From positions 528,898 through 592,897 of the forward strand of contig NZ_LR027573.1 of assembly GCF_900605015.1 (NCBI RefSeq): a DNA stretch of 64,000 bases. Direction: 5' to 3'. Both the position numbers and the translations under genes were made by a program. Positions 50,115-58,637 of the stretch are shown one piece after another. Positions within the stretch are counted from its first letter, which is position 1, and each line of letters opens with the position of its first letter. This DNA comes from Olsenella sp. Marseille-P4559. Lineage in GTDB: Bacteria; Actinomycetota; Coriobacteriia; Coriobacteriales; Atopobiaceae. The notes under the pieces were generated by a model. The model had not been told where the DNA came from, searched no databases, and was given only the letters and a program-made list of their open reading frames with translations.

Positions 50115-51330
50115 CTATGCGTTGAACACGTAGCGGTCGAGTCGGCCAAAGGCCTCCTGCACGCGCAAGAGCGGCAGCGCAAGGCTAACGCGCACGTGGC
50201 AGGGTCCGTGGAACACACGCCCATCCTGCCAGTCCACGCCCACGCGCCATCCCGCGCGCTCAACCCAGTCGATGTCGCGGCCGTGCCTCTCGCACCACTC
50301 GCTGCAGTCGAGAAGCAGCATGTAGGTTCCCTCGGGCCGGCTCACGCGCACGCCCTCGAAGTGCTCGCAGATAAAGTCGCACGCCCAGGCCACGTTGCCG
50401 TCCAGCACCTGCAGAAGCTCGCCCGGCCACTCCTCGCCCTCGCGGCTGTACGCGCCGATAAGCGCATGCATCGAGAGCACGTTCATCGAGTTGTAGTGGC
50501 ACTTTGAGCCCCTGGACGCCACGCGGTCGCGCAGGCAATCGTCATAGATGATGTGATGGCTCCCCACGAGCCCTGCCAGGTTGAAGGTCTTGCTCGGCGC
50601 ATAGAGCGCCACGGTACGTCTGTGGGCGTCGTCGCCCACAGACTGGGTCGGCACGTGATGATGCCTGGGGCAGCACCAGGTCGGACCAAATCTCGTCAGA
50701 GGTCACCACGCAGTCGTGCTCTCGGTAGGCCTCCATCGCGCGCTCGATCTCCCAGCGCTCCCACACGCGCCCGCACGGGTTGTGCGGCGAGGCGAGCAGA
50801 GCACCGCCACGTGGATGTGGTTCTCCTCCAGCTTTGCAGCCATGTCGTCAAAGTCCATGCGCCACACGCCCCGCTCGCCCTGAACGAGAGGCGAGAGCAC
50901 GATCCGGTAGCCGTTCTCCTCGATGCAATGCGTGAAGCCTATGTAGGTGGGACTGTGGAGAAGCACGGCGTCGCCTGGCGCCGCAAGGGCCGTGAGCGTC
51001 GAGACCACGCCGCCAAGGACTCCGTTCTCGTAGCCTATGTGGCCGGGCTCAAGCCCATCCACACCGTTACGACGTCGCTGCCAGTCAATGATGGCCTGGT
51101 GGCACTCACCGCGCGGCGAGAAGTAGCCAAAGGCCGGGTGCTCGATTCGCTTGGCCATGGCGCGCGTGACCGATGGCGCCGTTGGGAAGCCCATATCGGC
51201 GACCCACGTGGGAATGGCGTCAAAAGCCCTCCGCCGAAGCATCTGGCGCGGTGCCACCCAAACCAAGCCCGTCCACCGCGATGGCACCCATGCCCTGCCA
51301 TCCCATGATTGATGTGAAGTCGTCCGCCAT
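50115..51330 (-). pseudogene. Decayed MalY/PatB-type aminotransferase (C-S lyase)
   Basis: The gene starts well: AAAGGAGG, ATG 51330, then MADDFTSIMGWQGMGAI. An extra T near 51231 shifts the frame; DAIPTWVADMGFPTAPSVT to HVAVLCSP continues in the next frame; near 50790 the frame shifts again to HNPCGRVWERWEIERAM and TSDEIWSDLVLP; near 50655 it shifts to VALYAPSKTFNLAGLVGSH, which holds the PLP Lys, and runs to the stop at 50115. So three frameshifts break a PLP-dependent cystathionine beta-lyase/regulator of the MalY/PatB group. Confidence 0.88.
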
Positions 51331-51356
51331 GCGCTCTCCTCCTTTGGTGCCACGCC

Positions 51357-52133
51357 CTACTCGGCGGTGACGACCTTCTTCGCAACAGAGGCGACCAGGC
51401 CATCCGGGTCCGCGTCCATGATCACCACATCAACGCCATCTGGCTTCGCGAAGCGCACGAATGACCTACCCGCACCAACCTTCGACTCATCCATGAGGAT
51501 GGTGCGCGTGCGCGCGTGCCTCAGAAACTCAACTTTCGCGATGGCCGTCTGCTCGTACTCCGCAAGGAATCCGAAGCTTGGCTCAAAGCCGTCCGCGCCG
51601 AGAAACACTTCCTCCGCGTACACGTCGCGCAGGCTAGCCACCACGAGAGGCCCGCAGTAGTGGCGATACTTGCGTTCGAGCTTGCCGCCGGTACTCATGA
51701 TGGTGACATCGGGGAGGTGGGCCTCTGCGTAGTCGATGACGTGACAGGCATTCGTCACGATGGTGAGGTCGCGCTTCTTGTCGAGCGCCATCACAAACTC
51801 GAGCGTGGTGGAGCCCGAGCCAACGAGGATCATCTCGCCATCATGCACGCGCTCTGCAGCCAGCCGGGCGATCAGCCTTTTTGCGCTGGCGTTCTTGCGC
51901 AGCCTCTCCGACACGCGGGGTATCACGTTCTGGGTCACGGCAACCGCACCGCCATGGGTGCGCTTGAGAAGGCCCTCCTGCTCGAGGTAGTCGAGGTCCC
52001 CGCGCGCCGTGACCGCAGACACGCCAAACTCCTCGCATATGGAGGAGACGAGCACGCTCTGGCGCTCATCCACCATGCCCACGATGCGCTTCCGCCGCTC
52101 CTCGGCAAGCAGGCGTCCCCCTGTGGTCCCCAT
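51357..52133 (-). CDS. fruR: DeoR family regulator of the fructose operon
   Basis: A 258-residue DeoR/GlpR repressor: helix-turn-helix at 8-60 (RRKRIVGMVDERQSVLVSSICEEFGVSAVTARGDL in order) and a sugar-phosphate sensing domain (ILVGSGSTTLEFVMAL, EEVFLGADGFEPSFGF). The ATG at 52133 follows GAGGAGG. It is the third gene of fruA-fruK-fruR, 39 bases after fruK; in related operons FruR responds to fructose-1-phosphate. It probably binds the palindrome at 54829-54844. Confidence 0.85.
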   Translation of the reverse strand: MGTTGGRLLAEERRKRIVGMVDERQSVLVSSICEEFGVSAVTARGDLDYLEQEGLLKRTHGGAVAVTQNVIPRVSERLRKNASAKRLIARLAAERVHDGEMILVGSGSTTLEFVMALDKKRDLTIVTNACHVIDYAEAHLPDVTIMSTGGKLERKYRHYCGPLVVASLRDVYAEEVFLGADGFEPSFGFLAEYEQTAIAKVEFLRHARTRTILMDESKVGAGRSFVRFAKPDGVDVVIMDADPDGLVASVAKKVVTAE

Positions 52134-52172
52134 GTGCAATACCTCCTCGACAGAGCGCACGGCCGAGGCGCA

Positions 52173-53090
52173 TTACGCAACCTGGGTGATGCGAACCTCC
52201 CGCTCGAACTCCTCCACCTTAGCAAAGTCTCCGAGCCCTGCGCTCATGGCAACGTTGGCCCCGGTGGCCATTGCACGCGCGAGCGCCGGCACAATCGCGC
52301 TGCGGTCCGCGTACCAGATCGAGAGGAAGCCGGCAAGCGTGGCGTCCCCCGCGCAGGCCGTGCTCAACACGGGCACGCGGACGGCTTCGGCTCGCCACAC
52401 ATGCTCCCCGTCGGAGAAGTACGCTCCGTTGCCACCCAGCGTGAGCAGCACGTTCTGGGCACCGCGCGCGTGAATCTTTCCCAGCGCCACAAGGATCGCT
52501 GACTCGTCGCCCACATCAGCGCCAAAGACTGCCGCAGCCTCCTCGTCGTTGGGCTTGATGAGCAGCGGGCGCTTCTCCACAAGCTCGGCCAGGTGCGGGT
52601 GGGAGATGTCAAGGACAAGGTCTGCGCCCCTCTCGTGCACCACGTCGATGAGCTCGTCGTAATAGGACGGGTCGATCTGGGGGGGCAGGCTGCCAGACAC
52701 CACCAGGCAGTCGAGGTCCTGGGCCTGGCGGAGAAGCCCGAGCATCTCCTCCTGCTTCTCTCTGCCCACGGGAGCCCCGGCGTTTGGGAACTTGTATTCG
52801 CCGTCGGGAGTCGCGATGAAGAGGTTCACGCGCGTGATGCCGTCGATAAGGACGGGCTCCACCTCGCAGACCTTCCGTGCACCGCAGACGATGTAGTCAC
52901 CCGAGAAGCCTCCGAAGAACCCCAGGATCTTTGAGTCCACCCCGTAGTGCTTGAGGGTGAAGCTCACGTTGAGCCCCTTGCCGTTGGGGGTGTACACGGC
53001 ATTGCGCGTGCGGTTGACGTGCTGGGTCGACGGGCGGTCGCTCGTGACGTTCATGTCAACCGCGGGGTTGGTGGTGAGGGTGTAGATCAT
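52173..53090 (-). CDS. fruK: 1-phosphofructokinase
   Basis: A 305-residue PfkB-family sugar kinase that converts fructose-1-phosphate to fructose-1,6-bisphosphate. MIYTLTTNPAVDMNV is the usual FruK/LacC start; NGKGLNVSFTLKHYG and STACAGDATLAGFL (AGD catalytic Asp) are conserved. The open frame extends 46 codons upstream, but GGAGG just before ATG 53090 and family length fix the start. Between it and fruA lies a strong hairpin. It takes the product of FruA. Confidence 0.9.
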   Translation of the reverse strand: MIYTLTTNPAVDMNVTSDRPSTQHVNRTRNAVYTPNGKGLNVSFTLKHYGVDSKILGFFGGFSGDYIVCGARKVCEVEPVLIDGITRVNLFIATPDGEYKFPNAGAPVGREKQEEMLGLLRQAQDLDCLVVSGSLPPQIDPSYYDELIDVVHERGADLVLDISHPHLAELVEKRPLLIKPNDEEAAAVFGADVGDESAILVALGKIHARGAQNVLLTLGGNGAYFSDGEHVWRAEAVRVPVLSTACAGDATLAGFLSIWYADRSAIVPALARAMATGANVAMSAGLGDFAKVEEFEREVRITQVA

Positions 53091-53120
53091 TGGTCCTCCA
53101 GGATCGCCGGACTCATCAAG

Positions 53121-53144
53121 GGGGCCCGGCAGAAGCCGGGCCCC
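53121..53144 (-). promoter_or_regulatory. Intercistronic hairpin between fruA and fruK
   Basis: Perfect 10-bp stem GGGGCCCGGC (53121-53130) / GCCGGGCCCC (53135-53144), 4-base loop, 31 bases before fruK, with no U-tract. It may protect the fruA part of the transcript or lower fruK-fruR expression. Confidence 0.6.
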
Positions 53145-53196
53145 TGGAGGAAACGAACGGGTTGGGATGGGTCGTGCCAGGGACGCCAGGACCACC

Positions 53197-54705
53197 CTAC
53201 TCCGCAACGACGCCGCCGCTCTTGTCATACTCGTACTTCTTGAAGATGACGTAGAGGATGCCGCCTACGACGGTGCCGGCGAGAATCGCGAGAACCCAGA
53301 GGCCGCCACCGTCGACAACGGGCAGGACGAGGAACCCGCCGTGAGGCGCAGGGTCATGCACGCCAAAGAGGATCGTGAGGATGGCGCCAATGGACGAGCC
53401 GAGCATCATGATGGGCATGACAGGCCAGATGTTCTTTGTCATGAACGGAATGGCACCCTCGGTAATGTGCGTGCAGCCGAGGATCAGGTTCACGATGCCG
53501 GCATCGTGGTCGGCCTTGGAGAAGTACCTCTTGCCGACAATCACAGCAAAGGTGGTGATGAGGGGCGGGACGATGCATGCGGCAGAGACGGCGGCCATGA
53601 AGTTCGTGCCAAAGTTGTACGTCTCGGTGCCAACGCCTGCGGCAAGCGCCTCGGTGAGCATCATGGTGCCAGTGACGTACGCTGCCTTGTTGACGGGACC
53701 GCCCATGTCAAATGCGCACATGCAGCCAATTGCAAGGCCGAGGACGATGGGGCCAGAGGACTCGAGGCCCTTCAGGAAATCCATCATGCCGGTGTTGATG
53801 GCAGCCATGGGGCCAGAGATGCCCAGCATCACAAGGCCAACCACGAATGCAGAGAGAAGCGGGTAGAGGAAGATGGCCTTCAGGCCGTCAAGGTTCTTGG
53901 GCAGCCCGGACAGCAGCTTCTCGAGGCCGAGAATGACGTAACCGGAAAGGAAGCCGCCGACGATGCCGCCAAGGAAGCCAAAGCCGACGCCGGTGCCACT
54001 CGCGTCGATGAGACCAGTCTCAGGCGAGACGGGCAGGCCCTGGATGGCAATCATGCCGGCGATGAAGCCGGGGACCAAGGCGGGGCGCTTGCCGATGGAC
54101 TCGGCGATGTAGGCCGAGAGCACCGGGACCATGAGGTTCATGGCAATCCCGCCGACGATCTTGAGCATGGCGGCGAAGGAGTTGTAGTCGGCTGCGGTGG
54201 AATCATACGAGGTGATGCCCCAGAGGAACGAGATGGCCGTGAGGACGCCGCCGGCGACAACGAAGACCAGCATGTGGCTGACGCCGTTCATCAGGTGCTT
54301 GTAGATGATATGCGCGACGGATTCCTTCTCCTCGGGGACGTCGCTCGTGGCCTTGGCAACCTCTTCAGAGAGCTCACCTTTCGCCTTGGCTGCAAGCGCC
54401 TTGTCGATAAGGCCGCTTGGGTCCTTGATCGCGGCAGTCACGCCAGCGCTCACGACGGGCTTCCCCTCAAAGCGCTCGGGCTGGACATCCTTGTCCGCCG
54501 CGATAATGACTGCCTTGGCGGCACGAATCTCCGCAGGCGTCACCTCGTTCTCGGCGCCAACCTGCCCTTGGGTCTCCACCTTGATGGTAAGGCCCCTGTC
54601 CTTGGCAGCCTTCTCAAGGGCCTCCTTGGCCATGTATGTGTGCGCGATACCCGTTGGGCATCCCGTCACAGCCAGGAGGTCATAGGCGGTGTTCTCGTTT
54701 GCCAT
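53197..54705 (-). CDS. fruA: PTS fructose transporter IIBC
   Basis: A 502-residue fructose-class PTS permease. Residues 1-105 are IIB, with the phosphorylated Cys16 in AVTGCPTGIAHTYMA; residues 145-500 are IIC with about nine membrane segments (LVPGFIAGMIAIQGLPVSPETG, CAFDMGGPVNKAAYV, GCTHITEGAIPFM). It imports fructose as fructose-1-phosphate. No IIA domain is present, so IIA comes from another gene not in the window. GAGAGGAG precedes the ATG at 54705. First gene of the operon. Confidence 0.92.
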   Translation of the reverse strand: MANENTAYDLLAVTGCPTGIAHTYMAKEALEKAAKDRGLTIKVETQGQVGAENEVTPAEIRAAKAVIIAADKDVQPERFEGKPVVSAGVTAAIKDPSGLIDKALAAKAKGELSEEVAKATSDVPEEKESVAHIIYKHLMNGVSHMLVFVVAGGVLTAISFLWGITSYDSTAADYNSFAAMLKIVGGIAMNLMVPVLSAYIAESIGKRPALVPGFIAGMIAIQGLPVSPETGLIDASGTGVGFGFLGGIVGGFLSGYVILGLEKLLSGLPKNLDGLKAIFLYPLLSAFVVGLVMLGISGPMAAINTGMMDFLKGLESSGPIVLGLAIGCMCAFDMGGPVNKAAYVTGTMMLTEALAAGVGTETYNFGTNFMAAVSAACIVPPLITTFAVIVGKRYFSKADHDAGIVNLILGCTHITEGAIPFMTKNIWPVMPIMMLGSSIGAILTILFGVHDPAPHGGFLVLPVVDGGGLWVLAILAGTVVGGILYVIFKKYEYDKSGGVVAE

Positions 54706-54817
54706 CCTCGCTCCTCTCAATGCAGCACGTGCGTGATGCATGCCAGAGAACTACGTAATTTACACGTACAAACCATCGTTAAACCATGCATCCATCACAA
54801 TCTCTGTACGTGAAGAC

Positions 54818-54844
54818 AGTATACGTAAGTTTTCGTAAGAAAAC
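54818..54844 (-). promoter_or_regulatory. fruA promoter and candidate FruR operator
   Basis: Minus-strand TATACT (54818-54823) is a likely -10. Just upstream, between -10 and -35, is the palindrome GTTTTC-TTAC-GAAAAC (54829-54844). Extra CGTAA/ACGTA motifs lie at 54755-54766. The rest of the 242-base gap holds no gene. Confidence 0.5.
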
Positions 54845-54947
54845 GAAAGTTCCTAGCGATAGCATCGCGCATACCGCTCGCCAAGGCACAAGGGCCGCTC
54901 GCCCTTTCTGTTGGAGCTGAGACGCGAGAAAGGAAGGGGCCTGTGCC

Positions 54948-55439
54948 CTACGCGCCTTGGGGGCTCTCCTCCCGCCAGCCCTTGCACACGTCCACCCAAC
55001 CCTCGGCCGCCGAGCAGCGCTCCAGCTGCTCAAGCGTCAGGCCAATCGCGCTGTTCTCGCTTCCCGCTGCAGGAAACACGAGGTCAAAACGGCGCAGCGA
55101 GACGTCCAGGTACGTGCGCACGCCGGGCTTTACGGCAAACGGGCAGATGCCGCCCATGGGGTGGCCCACCACCTGGGGTAGGTCGTCGGGCGTCACGAAG
55201 CGCGGCTTTGTCCCGCACTCACGCTTGAAGGCCGAGCTCCAGAGCTTGGCGTCGTCCGCGCACACCACGAGGACGGCGCCCTCCCCCGCCACGCATGCCA
55301 TGGTCTTCGCGATGCGCGCGGGCCCGCACCCCAGGTCACGCGCTGCCAACTCGACCGTGGCGCTCGACTGGTCGAACTCGATGATCTTATCGGCAACGCC
55401 AGAGGGCGCAAGGTAAGTCTGGACGTCCTGAACTGACAT
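54948..55439 (-). CDS. YbaK/EbsC-type aminoacyl-tRNA deacylase
   Basis: A 163-residue single-domain protein of the YbaK/ProX family, which hydrolyses mischarged tRNA (for example Cys- or Ala-tRNA-Pro) in trans. Family signs are SSATVELAARDLGCGPARIAKTM (with the catalytic Lys), VTPDDLPQVVGHPMGGICPFAV and RRFDLVFPAAGSENSAI. The ATG at 55439 gives the normal start MSVQDVQTYL; the longer frame overlaps the next gene. It is probably cotranscribed with the metallophosphoesterase and BMP-domain genes upstream. Confidence 0.88.
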   Translation of the reverse strand: MSVQDVQTYLAPSGVADKIIEFDQSSATVELAARDLGCGPARIAKTMACVAGEGAVLVVCADDAKLWSSAFKRECGTKPRFVTPDDLPQVVGHPMGGICPFAVKPGVRTYLDVSLRRFDLVFPAAGSENSAIGLTLEQLERCSAAEGWVDVCKGWREESPQGA

Positions 55440-55516
55440 GCCCAGTGTCTCCCCTCGAAAGGCGCCCATCGCCAGGCGGCGCCCAGAAGGGTAGCCCATC
55501 ACCGCCTGCCGCAGAA

Positions 55517-56242
55517 CTACCACCGCTGGCCATAGGACTGCCCCGCGCCGAGAAGTCCTTCCTCCTGCGAGGCAATGCCGTCGCTCTCGCGCAGCGCACG
55601 CCTGTTTACCAGGTGTTCCTTCCAGCCGTACGAGAGCTGCCGCGGTACGGGGGCGTCCAGCTCAACGTGGCCGAAGGCGTTCACGACTCGCGTCCCGCAG
55701 GGAAGCTCCCGCTCGCGCGAGAAGTTCGTGAGGTAGTTCGCGTGCACGTGGCCGTGGACCATAAGGGCGGGCCGCCAGCGCTCGGCCAGGTCGTTGAAGC
55801 ACTCGAAGCCCCGGTGCGGCAGGTCGTCGAGGTCGCCCATGCCACGCGCAGGCGCGTGAGCGAGCAGCACGTCGAAGCCGCCCAGCAGGCGGATCCGCGG
55901 CTCAACCTTACGTATGCGCTTGCGCATCTCGCGCTCGGTCGACATGTAGGTGCCATCCTTGTAGCGCATGGAGCCTCCCAGCCCCACGATGCGCAGGCCC
56001 CGATAGACGTAGACGGAGCCGTCCACGCAGATGCAGCCCAGTGGCGGCTTTCGGCGGTAGCCCTCGTCGTGGTTGCCATGGACATAGAGCACCGGGCACG
56101 AAAGCATCGTGACGAGAAACTCGAGATAATCCGCATCAAGGTCACCTGCGGCAAGGACGAGGTCGACATCCTCGAAGCGGGAGCGGCAAAACCCCTCCCA
56201 GAGGGCACGCTCCTCAACGTCGGCAACGGCGAGAATCCTCAT
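55517..56242 (-). CDS. Calcineurin-like metallophosphoesterase
   Basis: A 241-residue cytoplasmic phosphoesterase with two-metal motifs: GDLDADYLEF, VHGNHDEGY, LLAHAPARGMGD and VHGHVHANY. The first motif reads LAVADVEERALW rather than D-x-H, so one usual His ligand is missing (VADVEE), which is a known variant in some family members. It overlaps the BMP gene by 4 bases (ATGA) and is thus translationally coupled. The substrate is unknown; a nucleotide or phosphodiester is likely. Confidence 0.85.
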   Translation of the reverse strand: MRILAVADVEERALWEGFCRSRFEDVDLVLAAGDLDADYLEFLVTMLSCPVLYVHGNHDEGYRRKPPLGCICVDGSVYVYRGLRIVGLGGSMRYKDGTYMSTEREMRKRIRKVEPRIRLLGGFDVLLAHAPARGMGDLDDLPHRGFECFNDLAERWRPALMVHGHVHANYLTNFSRERELPCGTRVVNAFGHVELDAPVPRQLSYGWKEHLVNRRALRESDGIASQEEGLLGAGQSYGQRW

Positions 56243-58149
56243 GAGACCAAGCCTCCGCCCACAGACGTCTCGTCAACGGGGTGCCAGTTTTCGGGAAGGG
56301 TGCCCTCTATGTTGTCGTTGAGCCAGCTCATGGACACAACGTCTTGCTCCTTCAACCTGGGCGACCCTGCCGGCTGCACCACGCCCAGCTGGCTACGAAG
56401 CTCCCCCGCAAAGGGGTCAAGCACACCTCGCTCGATGCCATGCGTGACCTGCTCGACAAGCTTACGCGAATAGTAGGGCAGGTCATCCGAGAGGCGTAGC
56501 CCGATGACCCCCGCCGACATGCCGTACCAGTAGCTTACCGCCCACGGACGCCCCTCTCCATCGGTGTCCTGCCACGAGCCGTTGAGCAGCCCCTGGACGA
56601 TAAGCTCGTAGTAGCGGCCCCAGTTCCACACCGGCAGCGCGAGGTTGTGCACGCGGCCGTTCACCATCTGGTAGAGGCCCAGCGCGCAGGAATCGTCCCA
56701 CGGCGCCGTGACATCAGAGCCCGACATCACGGTGACGCCCTCGTCTGCCATCCTGTGATAGAGGGAGTCGCCGCCACGCGTGGACCAGACCAGGCGAACC
56801 TTGACCTCGGGGTCCACAAGCGCCGCTCCTATGGCAAAGGCATTTATCTCGGCAACCGACCCAAACATAGGGACGTTTGCCTGGTAGCCCACGCGATGGT
56901 TGGTCGAGAAGCTCGCAGCCAGGGCGCCGGTCACAAACTTGGCCTCGTACATGCGCCCATAGTAGGAGCGCACGCGGCTGTGCGGCAGGTTGCACGAGCA
57001 GTTGAGAAAGCGCACCTCTGGGTGGGCGATGGCCGCCTTGGCTGTGCTCGTCATGAGCGTGGGCGAACAGGAGAAGATCGCCTGCGCGCCATGCTCGACG
57101 GCCACGTCGACCACGGCCGAGAAGTCGCCCGGGGAGGCGCAGGCGTCAAAGGCTGTGGTTTGGACCAGGCCATTGAAGCGCCTCTCGACCCCGAGGCGAC
57201 CGGCGTCGTGGGCGCGGGCCCAACTGGAGGTTGTAAGGGGCTTCTCGTAGAGAAAGGCAAGGCGCAGCGGGTTTGCCTGCGAATAGGGCGTACGGAACGA
57301 GAGACGCGAGAGGGCACCGTGCGAGGACGGCTCCGCGCTTGGCTCGCTCACGAGCACCACGTCCTCACGCGGGCCCGCCAGCGCGAGCTCTGACCACAGG
57401 CGGCCGATGCGCTCCACCACGATGGAGGGCGGCGTGTCGAGCAGCCGCTCGTCCGGGAAGTAGCTCAGGTACGCAAGGAGAGCGTCACCACAGGTGATAT
57501 CAAGGTGTGAGCCGCCAGCACGCTGGCAGAGGGAGCGGAAGTACTCGTATGTCGAGGTGAGACCGCAGACGGCGTCATCGGGCCAGGGCTTGTCGAGGTC
57601 ACGGCCCATAAGGGTGGCAAGGCGCCGGTAGGACCCCTCGCGGGAGAACTCGATCTCATAGGTGGGCACAGCACGCCAGAACTCGAGGAACTCTCCGTAA
57701 AGGCGGCGCTCGGGAGCGTCCCACTGACGCGGGAGAAGGCGCGTGACCTCGGCCTCGATGGAGTAGGCCCCCACGTAGCTCATCACCGAGACGCGCTTGT
57801 TCCCCTCTTGGACGTAGAAGCGGTGCATGTACTCGTAGACCTTGACGGGGTCGCGGAAGCCCTCGGAGGTCTGGATGTCGTAGAGACGCGACCACTTGAA
57901 GGCGAACTCCGTGGTTGGTGCGAGCACAGGCATGAAGGTGCGCGAGAAGGTGCGCTGGCGGCCCTCGGTACGGGTGCCGACGACCATCTCGAGCGGAATC
58001 TCCATCGTGCCCAGGCGAACCTCGCCAACCGTGTCCCCCGGCGCAAGGACGGAGTCGAGCGCGGGAAGGTAGGGATAGACGCCAGCCGACGCGTCATGCC
58101 GCAGGTCACGCTCGCCGCGACGGAGGGCCTTTCTGTACTCCTCGCCCAT
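56239..58149 (-). CDS. Cytoplasmic BMP-domain protein with N-terminal ParB-like region
   Basis: A 636-residue protein. Residues 1-285 are an unusual N-terminal part that includes HRFYVQEGNKRVSVMSY, similar to the E-G-N-x-R segment of ParB/sulfiredoxin-like domains. Residues 290-560 fit the BMP (basic membrane protein, PBP1-like) ligand-binding family (LRLAFLYEKPLTTSSWARAHD, GAQAIFSCSPTLM, YEAKFVTGALAASFS). No signal peptide or lipobox is present, so it is not a normal ABC substrate-binding lipoprotein; it may sense a nucleoside or similar ligand inside the cell. It precedes the phosphoesterase with a 4-base overlap. Confidence 0.78.
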   Translation of the reverse strand: MGEEYRKALRRGERDLRHDASAGVYPYLPALDSVLAPGDTVGEVRLGTMEIPLEMVVGTRTEGRQRTFSRTFMPVLAPTTEFAFKWSRLYDIQTSEGFRDPVKVYEYMHRFYVQEGNKRVSVMSYVGAYSIEAEVTRLLPRQWDAPERRLYGEFLEFWRAVPTYEIEFSREGSYRRLATLMGRDLDKPWPDDAVCGLTSTYEYFRSLCQRAGGSHLDITCGDALLAYLSYFPDERLLDTPPSIVVERIGRLWSELALAGPREDVVLVSEPSAEPSSHGALSRLSFRTPYSQANPLRLAFLYEKPLTTSSWARAHDAGRLGVERRFNGLVQTTAFDACASPGDFSAVVDVAVEHGAQAIFSCSPTLMTSTAKAAIAHPEVRFLNCSCNLPHSRVRSYYGRMYEAKFVTGALAASFSTNHRVGYQANVPMFGSVAEINAFAIGAALVDPEVKVRLVWSTRGGDSLYHRMADEGVTVMSGSDVTAPWDDSCALGLYQMVNGRVHNLALPVWNWGRYYELIVQGLLNGSWQDTDGEGRPWAVSYWYGMSAGVIGLRLSDDLPYYSRKLVEQVTHGIERGVLDPFAGELRSQLGVVQPAGSPRLKEQDVVSMSWLNDNIEGTLPENWHPVDETSVGGGLVS

Positions 58150-58387
58150 GATGGCTAACGCCTCCTTTCGGGGACGGTGGCACGGGACCGGACCAGCCGG
58201 GAACCACTTGTCTAGGCAAGTATACCGTGGCCGGGTGCAGCCGAGAGGGACAACACGTGGGGCGCGGCCTCTCGTGCATTCTCGCCGGAAAAGCTGCCCC
58301 CGCGCAAGGTGTGGAATTTACCTCCTCGTTACCGTACGCACCCAACCGATGGCGTAGAATCGTCCACACAGTTTCAGAGCAAATGTG

Positions 58388-58637
58388 ATGACAGGGCGAG
58401 TACTTGCCACGCCATCCCACAGCAAGCGGGACCGCTGAGAACCCGCGGTGGGTGGCAAGGAACATTCCCTCGAGCTGCTCGGGCGAACGCACGCCGCCTC
58501 TGGGCCACCCCCCACCAGGCGATTCGCAACTACCTCGGGCCGGAGTCCACCGTAACGGGCATCGGGAGAACGCACCACTCTCGCCTGAAGTCGCATTTCT
58601 CGCACGCAGCAGGTTGCACAGGAAGCGAGAGGTGACC
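58388..58637 (+). promoter_or_regulatory. T-box-like leader with ribosome-site sequestrator, ilv operon
   Basis: A -10-like TAGAAT is at 58355-58360, giving a leader of about 270 bases. It has features of an actinobacterial T-box stem I: GCGAGTA (58396-58402), stem CTTGCCAC (58403-58410) / GTGGCAAG (58452-58459), a distal AGCAAGCGGG-ACC-GCTGAGAA-CCCGC hairpin (58421-58446), then GGAACATTCCC, where ATT (58464-58466) could be an Ile specifier. CTCTCGC (58578-58584) pairs with GCGAGAG (58625-58631), hiding the ilvD ribosome site. A standard UGGN T-box bulge was not found, so this is tentative. It fills the 488-base gap before ilvD. Confidence 0.5.
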
